The translations under genes and the position numbers were made by a program. Shown one piece after another: positions 1 to 8,881 of a stretch of 64,000 nucleotides of DNA. The DNA comes from Pseudomonas putida. GTDB taxonomy: Bacteria; Pseudomonadota; Gammaproteobacteria; Pseudomonadales; Pseudomonadaceae. Position 1 is the first letter of the stretch. Every line of letters begins with the position of its first letter. The notes beneath the pieces are model-generated. The model saw only the letters and a list, made by a program, of their open reading frames with translations. It ran no database searches and had not been told where the DNA came from. The stretch spans positions 1,798,001 to 1,862,000 of the forward strand of contig NZ_CP026115.2 in the NCBI RefSeq assembly GCF_009883635.2, written 5' to 3'.

Positions 1-1
1 G

Positions 2-550
2 CTGAAGGTCTGGCACAAGAACAAGGTGCGCGTGCCGAAGGTGTCGGTGAACATCTCGGCGCGGCAGTTCTCCGACGGCCAGCTGGGTACGCGCATCGCC
101 ACCATCCTCGAGGAAACCGGCCTTCCGCCGGCGTGCCTGGAGCTGGAACTGACCGAGAGCATCCTGATGCGCGAGGTCAACGAGGCACTGCAGATTCTCG
201 CCAGCCTGAAGAACCTTGGCCTGAGCATTGCGGTCGACGACTTCGGCACCGGTTACTCGTCGCTGAACTACCTCAAGCAGTTCCCTATCGACGTGCTGAA
301 GATCGACCGCACCTTCGTCGACGGCCTGCCCGAAGGCGAGCAGGACGCGCAGATCGCCCGGGCGATCATCGCCATGGCCCACAGCCTCAACCTGGCGGTG
401 ATCGCCGAGGGCGTGGAGACCCACGAGCAGCTGGAGTTCCTGCGCGAGCATGGCTGTGACGAGGTGCAGGGCTACCTGTTCGGGCGGCCGATGCCGGCCA
501 GCCAGTTCGAGGCGCAGTTCGCCAACGAGACCCTGTTCATGTTCCAGTGA
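2..550 (+). CDS. EAL-domain c-di-GMP phosphodiesterase, C-terminal part (5' end outside window)
   Basis: The reading frame is open from the first bases of the window, so this is the 3' end of a larger gene. The visible part is most of an EAL domain, which hydrolyses cyclic di-GMP to pGpG and so lowers the signal that favours biofilm over motility. Motifs seen in order: VNISARQF, ELTES, DDFGTGYSS, the catalytic-loop KIDRTFVDGL, IAEGVET and DEVQGYLFG. All the metal-binding and catalytic acidic residues expected in this part are present, so the domain looks active rather than degenerate. N-terminal sensor or GGDEF domains cannot be seen. The gene stops about 170 bases before glyA, which runs in the same direction. 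Confidence 0.9.
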   Translation: MKVWHKNKVRVPKVSVNISARQFSDGQLGTRIATILEETGLPPACLELELTESILMREVNEALQILASLKNLGLSIAVDDFGTGYSSLNYLKQFPIDVLKIDRTFVDGLPEGEQDAQIARAIIAMAHSLNLAVIAEGVETHEQLEFLREHGCDEVQGYLFGRPMPASQFEAQFANETLFMFQ

Positions 551-721
551 GCGCCAGTAAAAACGGACCTGGAGGTCAACTCCAACTCCCAGCCAGCCCA
601 GACACGGCGCGGGATGCAACATGAGCCCCATTGGTCCGCGACTTGATGCCAGTTCATATGCCAGGCGCGGATCAATCGGTTAGAATGCCCCCCCAAATTA
701 CCCCGATCCTTGAGGACCGCC

Positions 722-1975
722 ATGTTCAGCCGTGATTTGACCATTGCCAAGTACGACGCCGAGCTCTTCGAAGCCATGCAGCAAGAAGCCCTGCGCCAGG
801 AAGAGCATATCGAGCTGATCGCTTCGGAAAACTACACCAGCCCGGCAGTCATGGAAGCCCAGGGCTCGGTCCTGACCAACAAGTACGCCGAAGGCTACCC
901 AGGCAAGCGCTACTACGGTGGCTGCGAGTACGTCGACGTGGTCGAGCAACTGGCCATCGACCGTGCCAAAGAGCTGTTCGGCGCCGACTACGCCAACGTC
1001 CAGCCGCACGCGGGTTCGCAAGCCAACGCCGCAGTCTACCTGGCCCTGCTGTCGGCCGGTGACACCATCCTGGGCATGAGCCTGGCCCACGGTGGCCACC
1101 TGACCCACGGTGCTTCGGTAAGTTCGTCGGGCAAGCTGTACAACGCCATCCAGTACGGCATCGACGGCAACGGCCTGATCGACTACGACGAAGTCGAGCG
1201 CCTGGCTGTAGAGCACAAGCCGAAGATGATCGTTGCCGGCTTCTCGGCTTACTCGCAGGTCCTGGACTTCGCCCGCTTCCGCGCCATCGCCGACAAGGTC
1301 GGTGCCTACCTGTTCGTCGACATGGCCCACGTTGCCGGCCTGGTTGCCGCTGGCGTGTACCCGAACCCGGTGCCGTTCGCCGACGTGGTCACCACCACCA
1401 CCCACAAGACCCTGCGCGGTCCACGTGGCGGCCTGATTCTGGCCCGTGCCAACGCCGACATCGAGAAGAAGCTGAACTCCGCCGTCTTCCCAGGTGCCCA
1501 GGGCGGCCCGCTGGAGCACGTGATCGCCGCCAAGGCCATCTGCTTCAAGGAAGCACTGCAACCTGAGTTCAAGGCTTACCAGCAGCAGGTCGTGAAAAAC
1601 GCCCAGGCCATGGCCGAAGTGTTCATCGAGCGTGGTTTCGACGTCGTTTCCGGCGGCACCCAGAACCACCTGTTCCTGCTGTCGCTGATCAAGCAGGAAA
1701 TCTCCGGTAAAGATGCTGACGCTGCCCTGGGCAAAGCCTTCATCACCGTCAACAAGAACTCGGTACCGAACGACCCACGTTCCCCGTTCGTCACCTCGGG
1801 CCTGCGTTTCGGCACCCCAGCCGTCACCACCCGTGGTTTCAAGGAAACCGAGTGCCGCGAGCTGGCCGGCTGGATCTGCGACATCCTGGCTGACCTGAAC
1901 AACGAAGCGGTGATCGACGCCGTGCGTGAGAAGGTCAAGGCCATCTGCAAGAAGCTGCCGGTCTACGGCAACTGA
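722..1975 (+). CDS. glyA: Serine hydroxymethyltransferase
   Basis: A 417-residue PLP enzyme that interconverts serine and glycine while charging tetrahydrofolate with a one-carbon unit, in the cytoplasm. The sequence covers the whole family: the start [12 protein letters not shown], the substrate region [10 protein letters not shown], and the PLP-lysine motif [10 protein letters not shown] with Lys229 at the usual position. ATG 722 is preferred over an in-frame TTG at 710 because the product then begins like known GlyA proteins and a GAGG motif sits just upstream. It is a single-gene unit closed by a strong terminator. Pseudomonads carry more than one glyA paralogue, so the paralogue number is not assigned. 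Confidence 0.97.
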   Translation: MFSRDLTIAKYDAELFEAMQQEALRQEEHIELIASENYTSPAVMEAQGSVLTNKYAEGYPGKRYYGGCEYVDVVEQLAIDRAKELFGADYANVQPHAGSQANAAVYLALLSAGDTILGMSLAHGGHLTHGASVSSSGKLYNAIQYGIDGNGLIDYDEVERLAVEHKPKMIVAGFSAYSQVLDFARFRAIADKVGAYLFVDMAHVAGLVAAGVYPNPVPFADVVTTTTHKTLRGPRGGLILARANADIEKKLNSAVFPGAQGGPLEHVIAAKAICFKEALQPEFKAYQQQVVKNAQAMAEVFIERGFDVVSGGTQNHLFLLSLIKQEISGKDADAALGKAFITVNKNSVPNDPRSPFVTSGLRFGTPAVTTRGFKETECRELAGWICDILADLNNEAVIDAVREKVKAICKKLPVYGN

Positions 1976-2000
1976 TTGGCGCAAGCCTGATGTGAAGAAG

Positions 2001-2023
2001 CCCGGCCTTGTGCCGGGTTTTTT
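2001..2023 (+). terminator. Intrinsic terminator of glyA
   Basis: CCCGGC (2001-2006) pairs with GCCGGG (2012-2017) and is followed by six T residues. It lies 26 bases after the glyA stop codon. Confidence 0.85.
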
Positions 2024-2122
2024 CATGCCTGCGTCCTGGCGCGGGAACCGCTTCCGAATAGGCTGTGTGAACCAGGCTGCCTAACCTGCCACCTCCTCTG
2101 ATAAACGAGCAGGAGGCCACTC

Positions 2123-2716
2123 ATGGCTGATCACGTAGCACTGTCCTTCACTGCCACCTTGCAGGTTGCTGAAGCACCCATCAATGTACTGGGCGACATG
2201 ACCACCGGGCCCGTAATGCTGGTGAGTCCGCATCAAGCGTCGGGTTACGCGGTTGAAGGCGCCACGACCCTTGGCATGTTGAATGGCACCGAAACGGACT
2301 GGCATCACGGCCAGGAGATCGGGCTGATCACCTTCGAGCAAGCCGCCCAGCCAGCGGCGTTGCTGCTGTATTTTCGCCATGGCGATGCGGGTTACCGCCT
2401 CTATCTGCGCAGCGGCCCCCAAGCTGGCCAGGGTGTGTTTATCACCGACGATGGCCTTGTGAATGCCCAGCCGATCAAGGCAGAAGACCCAAGCCTGTGG
2501 GCGCTGACCGATGCTCAAACCGGTGAGGCGTTCGACCTGACCCAGCTTGAAAATGGGCGCAGGGAAATTCAGCTGGCCAGTGCGGATGGGCATCCGCTGG
2601 AAGTGCACAATCTGCATCCGGTGGGCGGGTTTCTGGCCTGCTATCCGGCTGCCCAGCAAGGGACCTTGAGCCTGATCATTCAGGAGCGCGGTGTCGATTG
2701 GCTCAAGCCGGCCTGA
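2123..2716 (+). CDS. Hypothetical protein, 197 aa
   Basis: Not recognised. The ORF has a textbook ribosome-binding site (AGGAGG at 2111-2116, 6 bases before ATG) and codon use like its neighbours, so it is very likely translated. The product is soluble, with no signal peptide or membrane segment. It contains many short hydrophobic beta-like stretches, and two similar passages (around ALLLYFRHGDAGYRLYL and GGFLACYPAAQQGTLSLII) suggest an internally repeated beta fold. It sits alone between the glyA terminator and a transporter gene that starts 35 bases later, so co-transcription with the transporter is possible. No function is proposed. Confidence 0.75.
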   Translation: MADHVALSFTATLQVAEAPINVLGDMTTGPVMLVSPHQASGYAVEGATTLGMLNGTETDWHHGQEIGLITFEQAAQPAALLLYFRHGDAGYRLYLRSGPQAGQGVFITDDGLVNAQPIKAEDPSLWALTDAQTGEAFDLTQLENGRREIQLASADGHPLEVHNLHPVGGFLACYPAAQQGTLSLIIQERGVDWLKPA

Positions 2717-2751
2717 TACGTCGTGCGCCATCCGTCGTCACGTATTAACCT

Positions 2752-3753
2752 GTGCCACCCCAAGCACAACCCAGCACAGGCCCGGTCTTGACCAGAGAGC
2801 AACTCGAAACCCAGCAAATCCCGATCTACTTTGCCGCGGTGCTCGCTGCCGTTGCCTTCGGCCTGCTGGCCGGCGACGCCGCACAACACCTGCAAGCCCT
2901 GATCACCCCCGCCATCGCCGTCCTCATGTATGCGATGTTCCTGCAGATCCCCTTCCTTGACCTGCGCCAAGGCCTGGGCAACCGCCGCTTCATGGCTGCC
3001 CTGCTGCTTGCCAACTTTGTCCTTGTACCATTGCTGGTGTGGGGCCTCACCCGCGGCTTGGCCGAGCACCCGGCGATCCTGATCGGCGCCCTGCTGGTGC
3101 TGCTGACGCCGTGCATCGACTATGTGGTGGTGTTCACCCACATCGGCAAGGGTGACTCGCGCCTGACCCTCGCCGCCACGCCCGTGCTGTTGCTGGTGCA
3201 GCTGGTGCTGCTGCCGGTGTACCTGGCGCTGATGCTCGGCGACAGCAGCGGCGTGGCCATCAGCATCGCGCCGTTCGTGGAAGCCTTCGCGCTGCTGATC
3301 GTGCTGCCGATGGTCCTCGCCGTACTGACCAGTGCTGGCGCCCGCCGCTCCCGCGCTGTGTCGGCCTGGAATGACGCCTGGGCATGGATGCCGGTGCCCG
3401 CGATGGCCCTGGTGCTGGTGGCGGTGATCGGGTCGCAGATTGCCGTGGTTATGCGTGATTTTGACCAGTTGCTGCCGGTGATTCCGGTGTACGTCGGCTT
3501 CATGCTGCTGGCGCCGGTGCTCGGGTTCGTTTCGGCACGGTTGCTGCGCCTGCCGGTGGCCGAGGCACGCTCGGTGACCTTCAGCGCCGCGACACGGAAC
3601 TCGCTGGTGGTGTTGCCATTGGCGCTGGCCTTGCCGGAAGACTTGCGTGCGCTTGCAGCAGCGGCGGTGATCACCCAAACGCTGGTGGAATTAGTGAGCG
3701 AGCTGTTATACATCCGTCTGATTCCGCTACTCGTACCACCCCGTCTGGCCTGA
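2752..3753 (+). CDS. ACR3/bile-acid:sodium-symporter family permease
   Basis: A 333-residue inner-membrane protein with about ten hydrophobic helices. It belongs to the BART superfamily containing the ACR3 arsenite exporters and bile-acid/sodium symporters. The stretch LLTPCIDYVVVFTHIGKGD (around residue 120) has the conserved cysteine-in-helix region seen in ACR3-like arsenic-resistance proteins, and FSAATRNSLVVLPLALA near the C-terminus matches the second family signature. The GTG start at 2752 is tentative because the ribosome-binding site is weak; starting slightly downstream would lose only a polar N-terminus. No arsR, arsC or arsH is adjacent, so arsenite as substrate is not established. 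Confidence 0.8.
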   Translation: MPPQAQPSTGPVLTREQLETQQIPIYFAAVLAAVAFGLLAGDAAQHLQALITPAIAVLMYAMFLQIPFLDLRQGLGNRRFMAALLLANFVLVPLLVWGLTRGLAEHPAILIGALLVLLTPCIDYVVVFTHIGKGDSRLTLAATPVLLLVQLVLLPVYLALMLGDSSGVAISIAPFVEAFALLIVLPMVLAVLTSAGARRSRAVSAWNDAWAWMPVPAMALVLVAVIGSQIAVVMRDFDQLLPVIPVYVGFMLLAPVLGFVSARLLRLPVAEARSVTFSAATRNSLVVLPLALALPEDLRALAAAAVITQTLVELVSELLYIRLIPLLVPPRLA

Positions 3754-3845
3754 TCGCAATTTCCTTTAGGGGCGGCCTTCAGCCACGAAAGGGCTGCAAT
3801 GCAGCCCCCTGGATTCAAGGGGAATATCTCAACCTCATTTTCTCC

Positions 3846-4223
3846 TCAGTGATCCATCGGGGGCTGCGTGTAATCGAAAATGACCAGCGCAGCAAGCAAT
3901 CCGATTTGGATTACCAACATCGTCACCAGCAGTCGCCTCATACGCGGCGGGAAGCGTTTAACTTCATCGAGATCAATCAACCCCCTGCGCAAGAAAATCT
4001 TCGGCACAGCCAACACCATGGAGATCAATCCTGTGCGCATGAGCTTGCCCAGCAGTCCTGCATGTTGAAAAGTAATTTTATTGCCGGTCACGAATATGCA
4101 GTTTGTAAGAAAGGACTCAAAACGCTCAGTGTACTTATGTGCGATATAACACTGTACGACCATAGCCAGCATCATGGATGCAAGGATAATAAACGCAATC
4201 CATACAGGCTCAACTGCATTCAC
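3846..4223 (-). CDS. Small membrane protein, candidate immunity protein for the upstream effector-like gene
   Basis: A 125-residue protein with a hydrophobic N-terminal helix (residues about 8-27), a central hydrophobic segment near residue 70, and a C-terminal helix (about 96-115). Its start overlaps the stop of the 325-aa gene by four bases (ATGA-type), indicating translational coupling. I do not recognise the family. A small multi-spanning membrane protein coupled directly behind a gene that follows hcp is the usual layout of a type VI secretion effector and its immunity protein, and a membrane immunity protein fits a membrane-active effector. The function is inferred from position only. 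Confidence 0.6.
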   Translation of the reverse strand: MNAVEPVWIAFIILASMMLAMVVQCYIAHKYTERFESFLTNCIFVTGNKITFQHAGLLGKLMRTGLISMVLAVPKIFLRRGLIDLDEVKRFPPRMRRLLVTMLVIQIGLLAALVIFDYTQPPMDH

Positions 4224-5197
4224 TCCGATACCTCGCTATACAATACGTCACCAAAAGTCTCGCCCCACTTGCCCCCTAAATCACCGAAAACCTTCCCCCC
4301 CAATGCACCGCCAACGACAGCACAAGCCAATGCTCCGGGGCCGCCTGTAGAGACCCCCAGTACAACGGCACAAATACCGGTCCCTGCCATACCTCCTGCA
4401 TATCCCCCGGCGCTACCTCCCGCCAGGCTCCCCATCAAAGTCGATGTTTCAACATATTTGGCCCGCCGACACTGATCCTCTCGCCCCGTAGTGCAAGCTT
4501 TATGAATCGACAGGCCTGTGGATGCCACATCCAACGCGGTACCGATGTAAGTGCCCTTCTTGACCAGGTTCGACGCTCTGGCAACGCCAGACACCTTGTC
4601 GGCATAACCCGCGATTTCACCGGTATGCAGGTAGCTGCGGGTCGAGATGCCCAATGCCTGCTTGACCTTGCCCTGGCGGCGCAACCCCGAACCGTACGCG
4701 GCAACATTGCCCAACTGCTTTTCGAGCTTCATGAACAAGGCAGAGCGCTTGGCGTAGAACGCATCACGGGCAGCGAGCGTGCCAGAACCCAGGTAGTCGC
4801 GGTGCAGTTTCTCGATATCTTCCAGCGTGGTCTTGATATTGCCAAGGTGCTTGCTCCAACCCTCGCTGGCAGCACCGGCCCCCATCGAAGCGTGGGCCAG
4901 CAGACTTTGCAGCAAGTCGAAGTGCTCGAGGAAGAAATCATCCGCGTCCACCCCGCTGGTCAGCAGGCATGCGTGCACCTCGCTAGCCTTGGCCATCAGG
5001 AACGCTTCCTGGCTGGTGCAAGAAGGCGTATCGGGGTCGCCCAGGATGACCAGTTCACCGGCCATGACCACGCTGTTGGCAATGTGCGCATTCAAGACAT
5101 CGAATTTGCCCCTGGCGTAACCGGACACTGGCGTACTGGCTTTCAGCGACTGGTACGACTGGGTTCTTGGGTTGATGAAGCTGCGTGCTTCGGACAT
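4220..5197 (-). CDS. Hcp-linked candidate type VI effector with glycine-rich hydrophobic C-terminus
   Basis: A 325-residue protein encoded directly behind an hcp gene (10 bases between the hcp stop and this start). The N-terminal two thirds are polar and helical. Residues about 245-305 form a glycine/alanine-rich hydrophobic region with repeated GxxxG-like spacing (GGSAGGYAGGMAGTG, GALACAVVGGALGG), as in proteins that insert into membranes, including colicin-like and glycine-zipper toxins. There is no Sec signal. Known biology: Hcp often carries small effectors encoded next to it. Inferred: a pore-forming or membrane-perturbing antibacterial effector. The specific effector family was not recognised, and a metal- or nucleic-acid-targeting activity is not excluded. 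Confidence 0.6.
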   Translation of the reverse strand: MSEARSFINPRTQSYQSLKASTPVSGYARGKFDVLNAHIANSVVMAGELVILGDPDTPSCTSQEAFLMAKASEVHACLLTSGVDADDFFLEHFDLLQSLLAHASMGAGAASEGWSKHLGNIKTTLEDIEKLHRDYLGSGTLAARDAFYAKRSALFMKLEKQLGNVAAYGSGLRRQGKVKQALGISTRSYLHTGEIAGYADKVSGVARASNLVKKGTYIGTALDVASTGLSIHKACTTGREDQCRRAKYVETSTLMGSLAGGSAGGYAGGMAGTGICAVVLGVSTGGPGALACAVVGGALGGKVFGDLGGKWGETFGDVLYSEVSE

Positions 5198-5206
5198 GGC
5201 CCTACC

Positions 5207-5543
5207 TCACGCGTACTTCTTGTTGTTGATCCGGTCCCAGCCCCCGGCCACATTACCGCCGCCGCTGCCGTCGGAGCGCTTCTGGCGGGTGTAGGTGGTC
5301 TTGATACGCCCGTAGTTCAGCTGGACGATTTCGATGGGAACGCCTGAACTGGCGTTCTGCGAGTAATCGGCAGTTGGTCAGGGTGGTTCGCCCCGATGTG
5401 GCACCGCCAGAAGAGCTCGCGGTGGCAGACGTGCTTTGATTCACGCCGAAGTTATAGCCGTTGATTTCGATCCAGTTGGTGTACTGCTCATCCAGCGCTT
5501 CGCCAGCAATGTCGTCGATTTGGATGAAAGCGTCAAAGGCCAT
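5207..5543 (-). pseudogene. hcp: hcp (type VI secretion tube protein) with an internal deletion and frameshift
   Basis: The ATG at 5543 follows a GGAGAGG ribosome-binding site and opens a normal Hcp N-terminus (MAFDAFIQIDDIAGEALDEQ ... TSGRTTLT). At about 5375 the frame shifts. The correct C-terminal Hcp sequence (DYSQNASSGVPIEIVQLNYG, ending INNKKYA and a stop at 5207-5209) follows in another frame. Compared with the usual ~170-residue Hcp, roughly 50-60 central residues are missing, which would remove several strands of the ring-forming barrel. The gene cannot make a functional Hcp in this copy. No other type VI genes are near, so this was an orphan hcp-effector-immunity cassette. Confidence 0.85.
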
Positions 5544-5701
5544 GCTTACCTCTCCTTGGTAATGGTGGGGAGATACCCCGATGAACGGGTGTGACACGTA
5601 GGATGGTGAAATGTTCCCTGGCGTAACGGTTGCCTGAGTTACCCCACACCACCCGAGCCTGCACACCCGCTGCATGGCATGACCAACGACAATTCAAATC
5701 C

Positions 5702-6631
5702 TCACAACGCCTTCATCTCCGCAATATCCCTCGCCACCTGATCCGCCGAGTGATCAAACATCGCCTGCTCCTGAGCATCCAGCGGCAACTCAATCACCCT
5801 GGCAATCCCCTCTTCTGCCAGCACGCAGGGAACGCCCATGGCGATATCGGTGCGCCCGTATTCCCCTTCAAGAATCGCAACCGCCGGCAAAATGCGGTTA
5901 CGCCCATTGGCGATCGCATCCACCATCTGCGCAATGGCCACACCCGGGGCATCGCAGGCGCTGCCGACCTTCTTAAAGCCCAGGATCTCGCCACCACCCT
6001 TACGCGTACGCTCGACGATCCGTTCGATCTGCTCAGCGGACAGGAAGTGAGACAGCGGCACCGACCCGACCTGGCAGTAACGCATCAGCGGCACCATGCT
6101 GTCGCCATGCCCGCCCAGCACCAGCGCCGTGATGTCTCGGGCAGAAAACCCGGTCTCTTCGGCTATGAAGCACTTCATGCGTGCGGTATCCAGCACCCCC
6201 GCCTGCCCGAACACCTTGCCTCGCCCCAGCTTGCTGAGCGACCAGGCCCGGTAGGTGAGCACGTCGACCGGGTTCGACACCACCAGCACTGTCGCCGCCG
6301 GCGCATAACGGTTGATGTCCTGCATGATGCCGTCGATGATCGGCAGGTTGATGCTTAATACATCTTGGCGAGATTGCCCGGGCTTGCGCGGCACGCCTGC
6401 GGTGATCACCACCAGGTCGGAGTCTTGCAGCATTTCAGGCTTGGCGCCGCCATGAACGCGGGTATCTGAACCCGACTCCACGGCCGCCTGCCACACGTCC
6501 AGCGCCTTGCCCTGCGCCAGCTCGCCCTGTACGTCGATCAGCACCAGCTCACGGCAGTATTCTTCCCGGGCGATCACCTGCGCCGCCGCCTCGCCCACGA
6601 TCCCGGCACCCACGATTGATAACTTGTTCAC
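5702..6631 (-). CDS. mdh: Malate dehydrogenase (LDH/MDH-type, NAD-dependent)
   Basis: A 309-residue oxidoreductase interconverting malate and oxaloacetate. Seen: the Rossmann motif GAGIVG at residues 7-12, an NAD-binding acidic residue in VLIDVQ, TAGVPRKPGQSR (substrate-arginine loop), the VVSNPVDVLTY region, and GGHGDSMVP with the catalytic histidine. The GTG at 6631 is chosen because GGGAGG lies 7 bases upstream and the product then begins MNKLSIVGAG; a longer reading to 6658 adds nine unconserved residues. It stands alone between the decayed hcp cassette and the kinase/hydrolase operon. Confidence 0.93.
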   Translation of the reverse strand: MNKLSIVGAGIVGEAAAQVIAREEYCRELVLIDVQGELAQGKALDVWQAAVESGSDTRVHGGAKPEMLQDSDLVVITAGVPRKPGQSRQDVLSINLPIIDGIMQDINRYAPAATVLVVSNPVDVLTYRAWSLSKLGRGKVFGQAGVLDTARMKCFIAEETGFSARDITALVLGGHGDSMVPLMRYCQVGSVPLSHFLSAEQIERIVERTRKGGGEILGFKKVGSACDAPGVAIAQMVDAIANGRNRILPAVAILEGEYGRTDIAMGVPCVLAEEGIARVIELPLDAQEQAMFDHSADQVARDIAEMKAL

Positions 6632-6701
6632 CTGACACCTCCCAGCGGCGTGCGCCACCTGAGGCGCGCCGGCCTATGCCTACAGTGTAGGAGCGGGAGA
6701 T

Positions 6702-7871
6702 CTAGCTCGGCTGCGAAGGCAGATGGATGGTGAAGGTGGTGCCGTAGACCGGGTTGGACGTCATGGTGATCCGCCCTCCGTGCGCCTCGGCAATCTGCTT
6801 GACGATAAACAGGCCAAGCCCGACAGAGCGCAACGCATCCTGCCGGTCGCTGCCCCGCGTCATCGGCTCGAACAAGGTCGGCACCAGCGCCTCAGGGATG
6901 GCAGGCCCATGATTGTGGACGCTCAGGGTCACGCCCTCGGCGCAGAATTCGGAAGTCAGCGTGACGGGGTAGCGCAGGTCGCCGTATGCCACGCTGTTGG
7001 CGACCAGGTTACCGATCATCTGCTGCAACCTGTCCTGATCCACTTCGAACGCGCCCTGCCCCCGTGACAGATGGCGGATGCAAGCGTTGCCAAAGGCGAT
7101 CCGCAGTTCGCTCACGCACTGGTCCACCGCCCTCAGCAGGTCGACCTGTTGGCGCCGGATACTGATGCCCTGCCCCAGCCTGACCGAGGCGAAGTCCAGC
7201 AGGTCGACAACCATGCGCTGCGCGCGCTCGGCCGAGGTGCTGATGCTGCCCAACAGGCGACGCGCCCGGTCGCTGTGGGCATCGCGCCCGAGCAGCTCGG
7301 TGGCCATCTTGATGGCCGTCATGGGGTTCTTCAGGTCATGGCTGGCAACGGCGACCATCTGCTCGGCGAGCACCGCGCGCCGCTGGGCTTCGGCGTAGGC
7401 CGTGGCCAGCTCTTCCTTGGCCCGCTGCAAGGCTTGCTCGGCAGTGATTTTCTGCGCCAGCAGCTCCTCCGCGCGCTGCATGGCCTGGAACACCAACTGC
7501 TCGTTGCGATCGCGCTCGGTGGTGCAGAACAGCGCCAGCTGGTAGCGAACCCCATCGGGGGTTTCGCGCCGCACAGCGTTGAGCAGCATGGCAACCACAT
7601 GGCCATCGCGATGCCGCAGGCCAACTTTCACCTCCGACACCGAACCCTGCATGTTCAGCAACGGCCCCCAGTGGGTAAGCTGGAAGGTGCGCCCGACCAC
7701 GGTCAGCAGTTGGTCGAAACTGCGCTGTTTCAAGCTGTCCGTGTCATACCCCAGCCAGTTGCCCAGCGTGGCGTTGCAGCGCACCAGGGTGCCGTCCGCC
7801 TCCATGACCACCAACCCGCAGGGCGCGTGCTCGAAGTACGATTCGGTGAACAACACGGCCGGATCATTCAT
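6702..7871 (-). CDS. PAS-domain sensor histidine kinase, partner of the RsbQ-like hydrolase
   Basis: A soluble 389-residue kinase with no membrane segment. The order is an N-terminal PAS domain (about residues 8-120), a coiled-coil linker, a HisKA dimerisation domain with phospho-acceptor His178 in VAVASHDLKNP, and a HATPase domain with an N-box (LVANSVAYGD) and G-boxes (VGLGLFIVK, YGTTFTIHLP). The ATG at 7871 overlaps the stop of the hydrolase gene by 8 bases, so the two are translationally coupled. No response regulator is adjacent. Known analogy: in Bacillus the hydrolase RsbQ acts through the PAS domain of the phosphatase RsbP. Here a histidine kinase occupies the partner position, so I infer a small-molecule signal passed from the hydrolase to this PAS domain. 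Confidence 0.88.
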   Translation of the reverse strand: MNDPAVLFTESYFEHAPCGLVVMEADGTLVRCNATLGNWLGYDTDSLKQRSFDQLLTVVGRTFQLTHWGPLLNMQGSVSEVKVGLRHRDGHVVAMLLNAVRRETPDGVRYQLALFCTTERDRNEQLVFQAMQRAEELLAQKITAEQALQRAKEELATAYAEAQRRAVLAEQMVAVASHDLKNPMTAIKMATELLGRDAHSDRARRLLGSISTSAERAQRMVVDLLDFASVRLGQGISIRRQQVDLLRAVDQCVSELRIAFGNACIRHLSRGQGAFEVDQDRLQQMIGNLVANSVAYGDLRYPVTLTSEFCAEGVTLSVHNHGPAIPEALVPTLFEPMTRGSDRQDALRSVGLGLFIVKQIAEAHGGRITMTSNPVYGTTFTIHLPSQPS

Positions 7872-8676
7872 GGCCAAGCCCCAGCCGGGTGAAGAAGCCG
7901 TCCATGGCCGCGGAGCAAGCGCTAGGGGCGCTCAGCTGTGGGTAATGGCCCATGTTGTCGACCACCACCAGCTGGCTGTCGGGCAGCACACGATGCAGAT
8001 ACTCACCCACTGCCATCGGCACGACCGGGTCGTCGGAGCTTTGCAGGATCAAGCTCGGCAAGCGCAGGCCGTCCACCTCCTGTCGATGATCAGACAAAAA
8101 AATGACCCGGGCGAAATGCCGGGCGATTTGCCCATCGGTCCGGCAGAAACTGCTGAGCAATTGCTCCTGAAGCGCCGGCTCACCGGATGCCCCCATCAGC
8201 ACGGGCGCCATGGTGCTGGACCAGCCAAGGTAGTTTTCGTCGATAACCGAGAGCAGTGTCTGCACCTCATCGCGCGAAAAGCCCCCGCTGTAGGTGCCCG
8301 AGTCGATGTAGCAAGGTGACCCACCGATCATGACCAGGCCGGCAATCCGCCCGGGCCGCTGACGCTCGGCCAGCACGCCGATCATGGCGCTGACCGAGTG
8401 GCCGGCGACGATGACGGGGCCTTGGCCATAAGCGTCGATGATCTCGTTGAGGTCTTCCGCGTAGCCCCACAGCGATGCGTATTTCTCCCGATCGTAGGCC
8501 GCGAGGTCTGACTGCCCAGCGCCCACCAGGTCATAGGTGATGACGCGCATCCGCTCGACGAGATGCGGCAGCAGAAACTTCCACATGGACTGATCACAGC
8601 CAAAGCCATGGGACAGGATCAGGGTGGCGCGGCCTTTGCCCGCGATGCTCACGTTGTTCCGCTGATGGAGAGTCAT
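7864..8676 (-). CDS. RsbQ/KAI2-like alpha/beta hydrolase
   Basis: A 270-residue cytoplasmic alpha/beta hydrolase. From the methionine at 8676 the protein begins MTLHQRNNVSIAG, aligning with the start of RsbQ (269 aa). The triad is in place: Ser94 in AGHSVSA, an Asp at 215/216 in LQSSDDPVVP, and His244 in DNMGHYPQLSAP. The oxyanion loop LSHGFGCDQSMW is also typical of the RsbQ/D14/KAI2 group, whose members bind or cleave small hydrophobic signals. The frame stays open to 8781, so a 35-residue N-terminal extension is possible; no strong ribosome-binding site decides between starts. It is first gene of a two-gene operon with the PAS kinase. Confidence 0.85.
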   Translation of the reverse strand: MTLHQRNNVSIAGKGRATLILSHGFGCDQSMWKFLLPHLVERMRVITYDLVGAGQSDLAAYDREKYASLWGYAEDLNEIIDAYGQGPVIVAGHSVSAMIGVLAERQRPGRIAGLVMIGGSPCYIDSGTYSGGFSRDEVQTLLSVIDENYLGWSSTMAPVLMGASGEPALQEQLLSSFCRTDGQIARHFARVIFLSDHRQEVDGLRLPSLILQSSDDPVVPMAVGEYLHRVLPDSQLVVVDNMGHYPQLSAPSACSAAMDGFFTRLGLGHE

Positions 8677-8881
8677 ACCGGTTCCGATGTCGTTCAGCAT
8701 TGCGCCGGGCAGAGCGATCCATGCGGTCTGCTTGTGAGAATAGTCGACGCGAGAGGCGGGCAACGTGTAATAACTTGGCATGGGTCTTCGGCGGCGCCGA
8801 AGACGGGAGTGACGGCCTTTTTGGCGGGGCCGTAAGGCGCACCATACGCGAAATCGGTGATTGCGGTGGAGAATTTGCTGA

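Noticed and set aside
698..2026. 442-codon open frame antisense to glyA
   Set aside because: Glycine/valine/aspartate-rich translation with no domain; it is the usual antisense shadow of a high-GC gene with strong codon bias.
5207..5543. Intact Hcp gene
   Set aside because: N- and C-terminal parts lie in different frames with the middle missing, so it is listed as a pseudogene.
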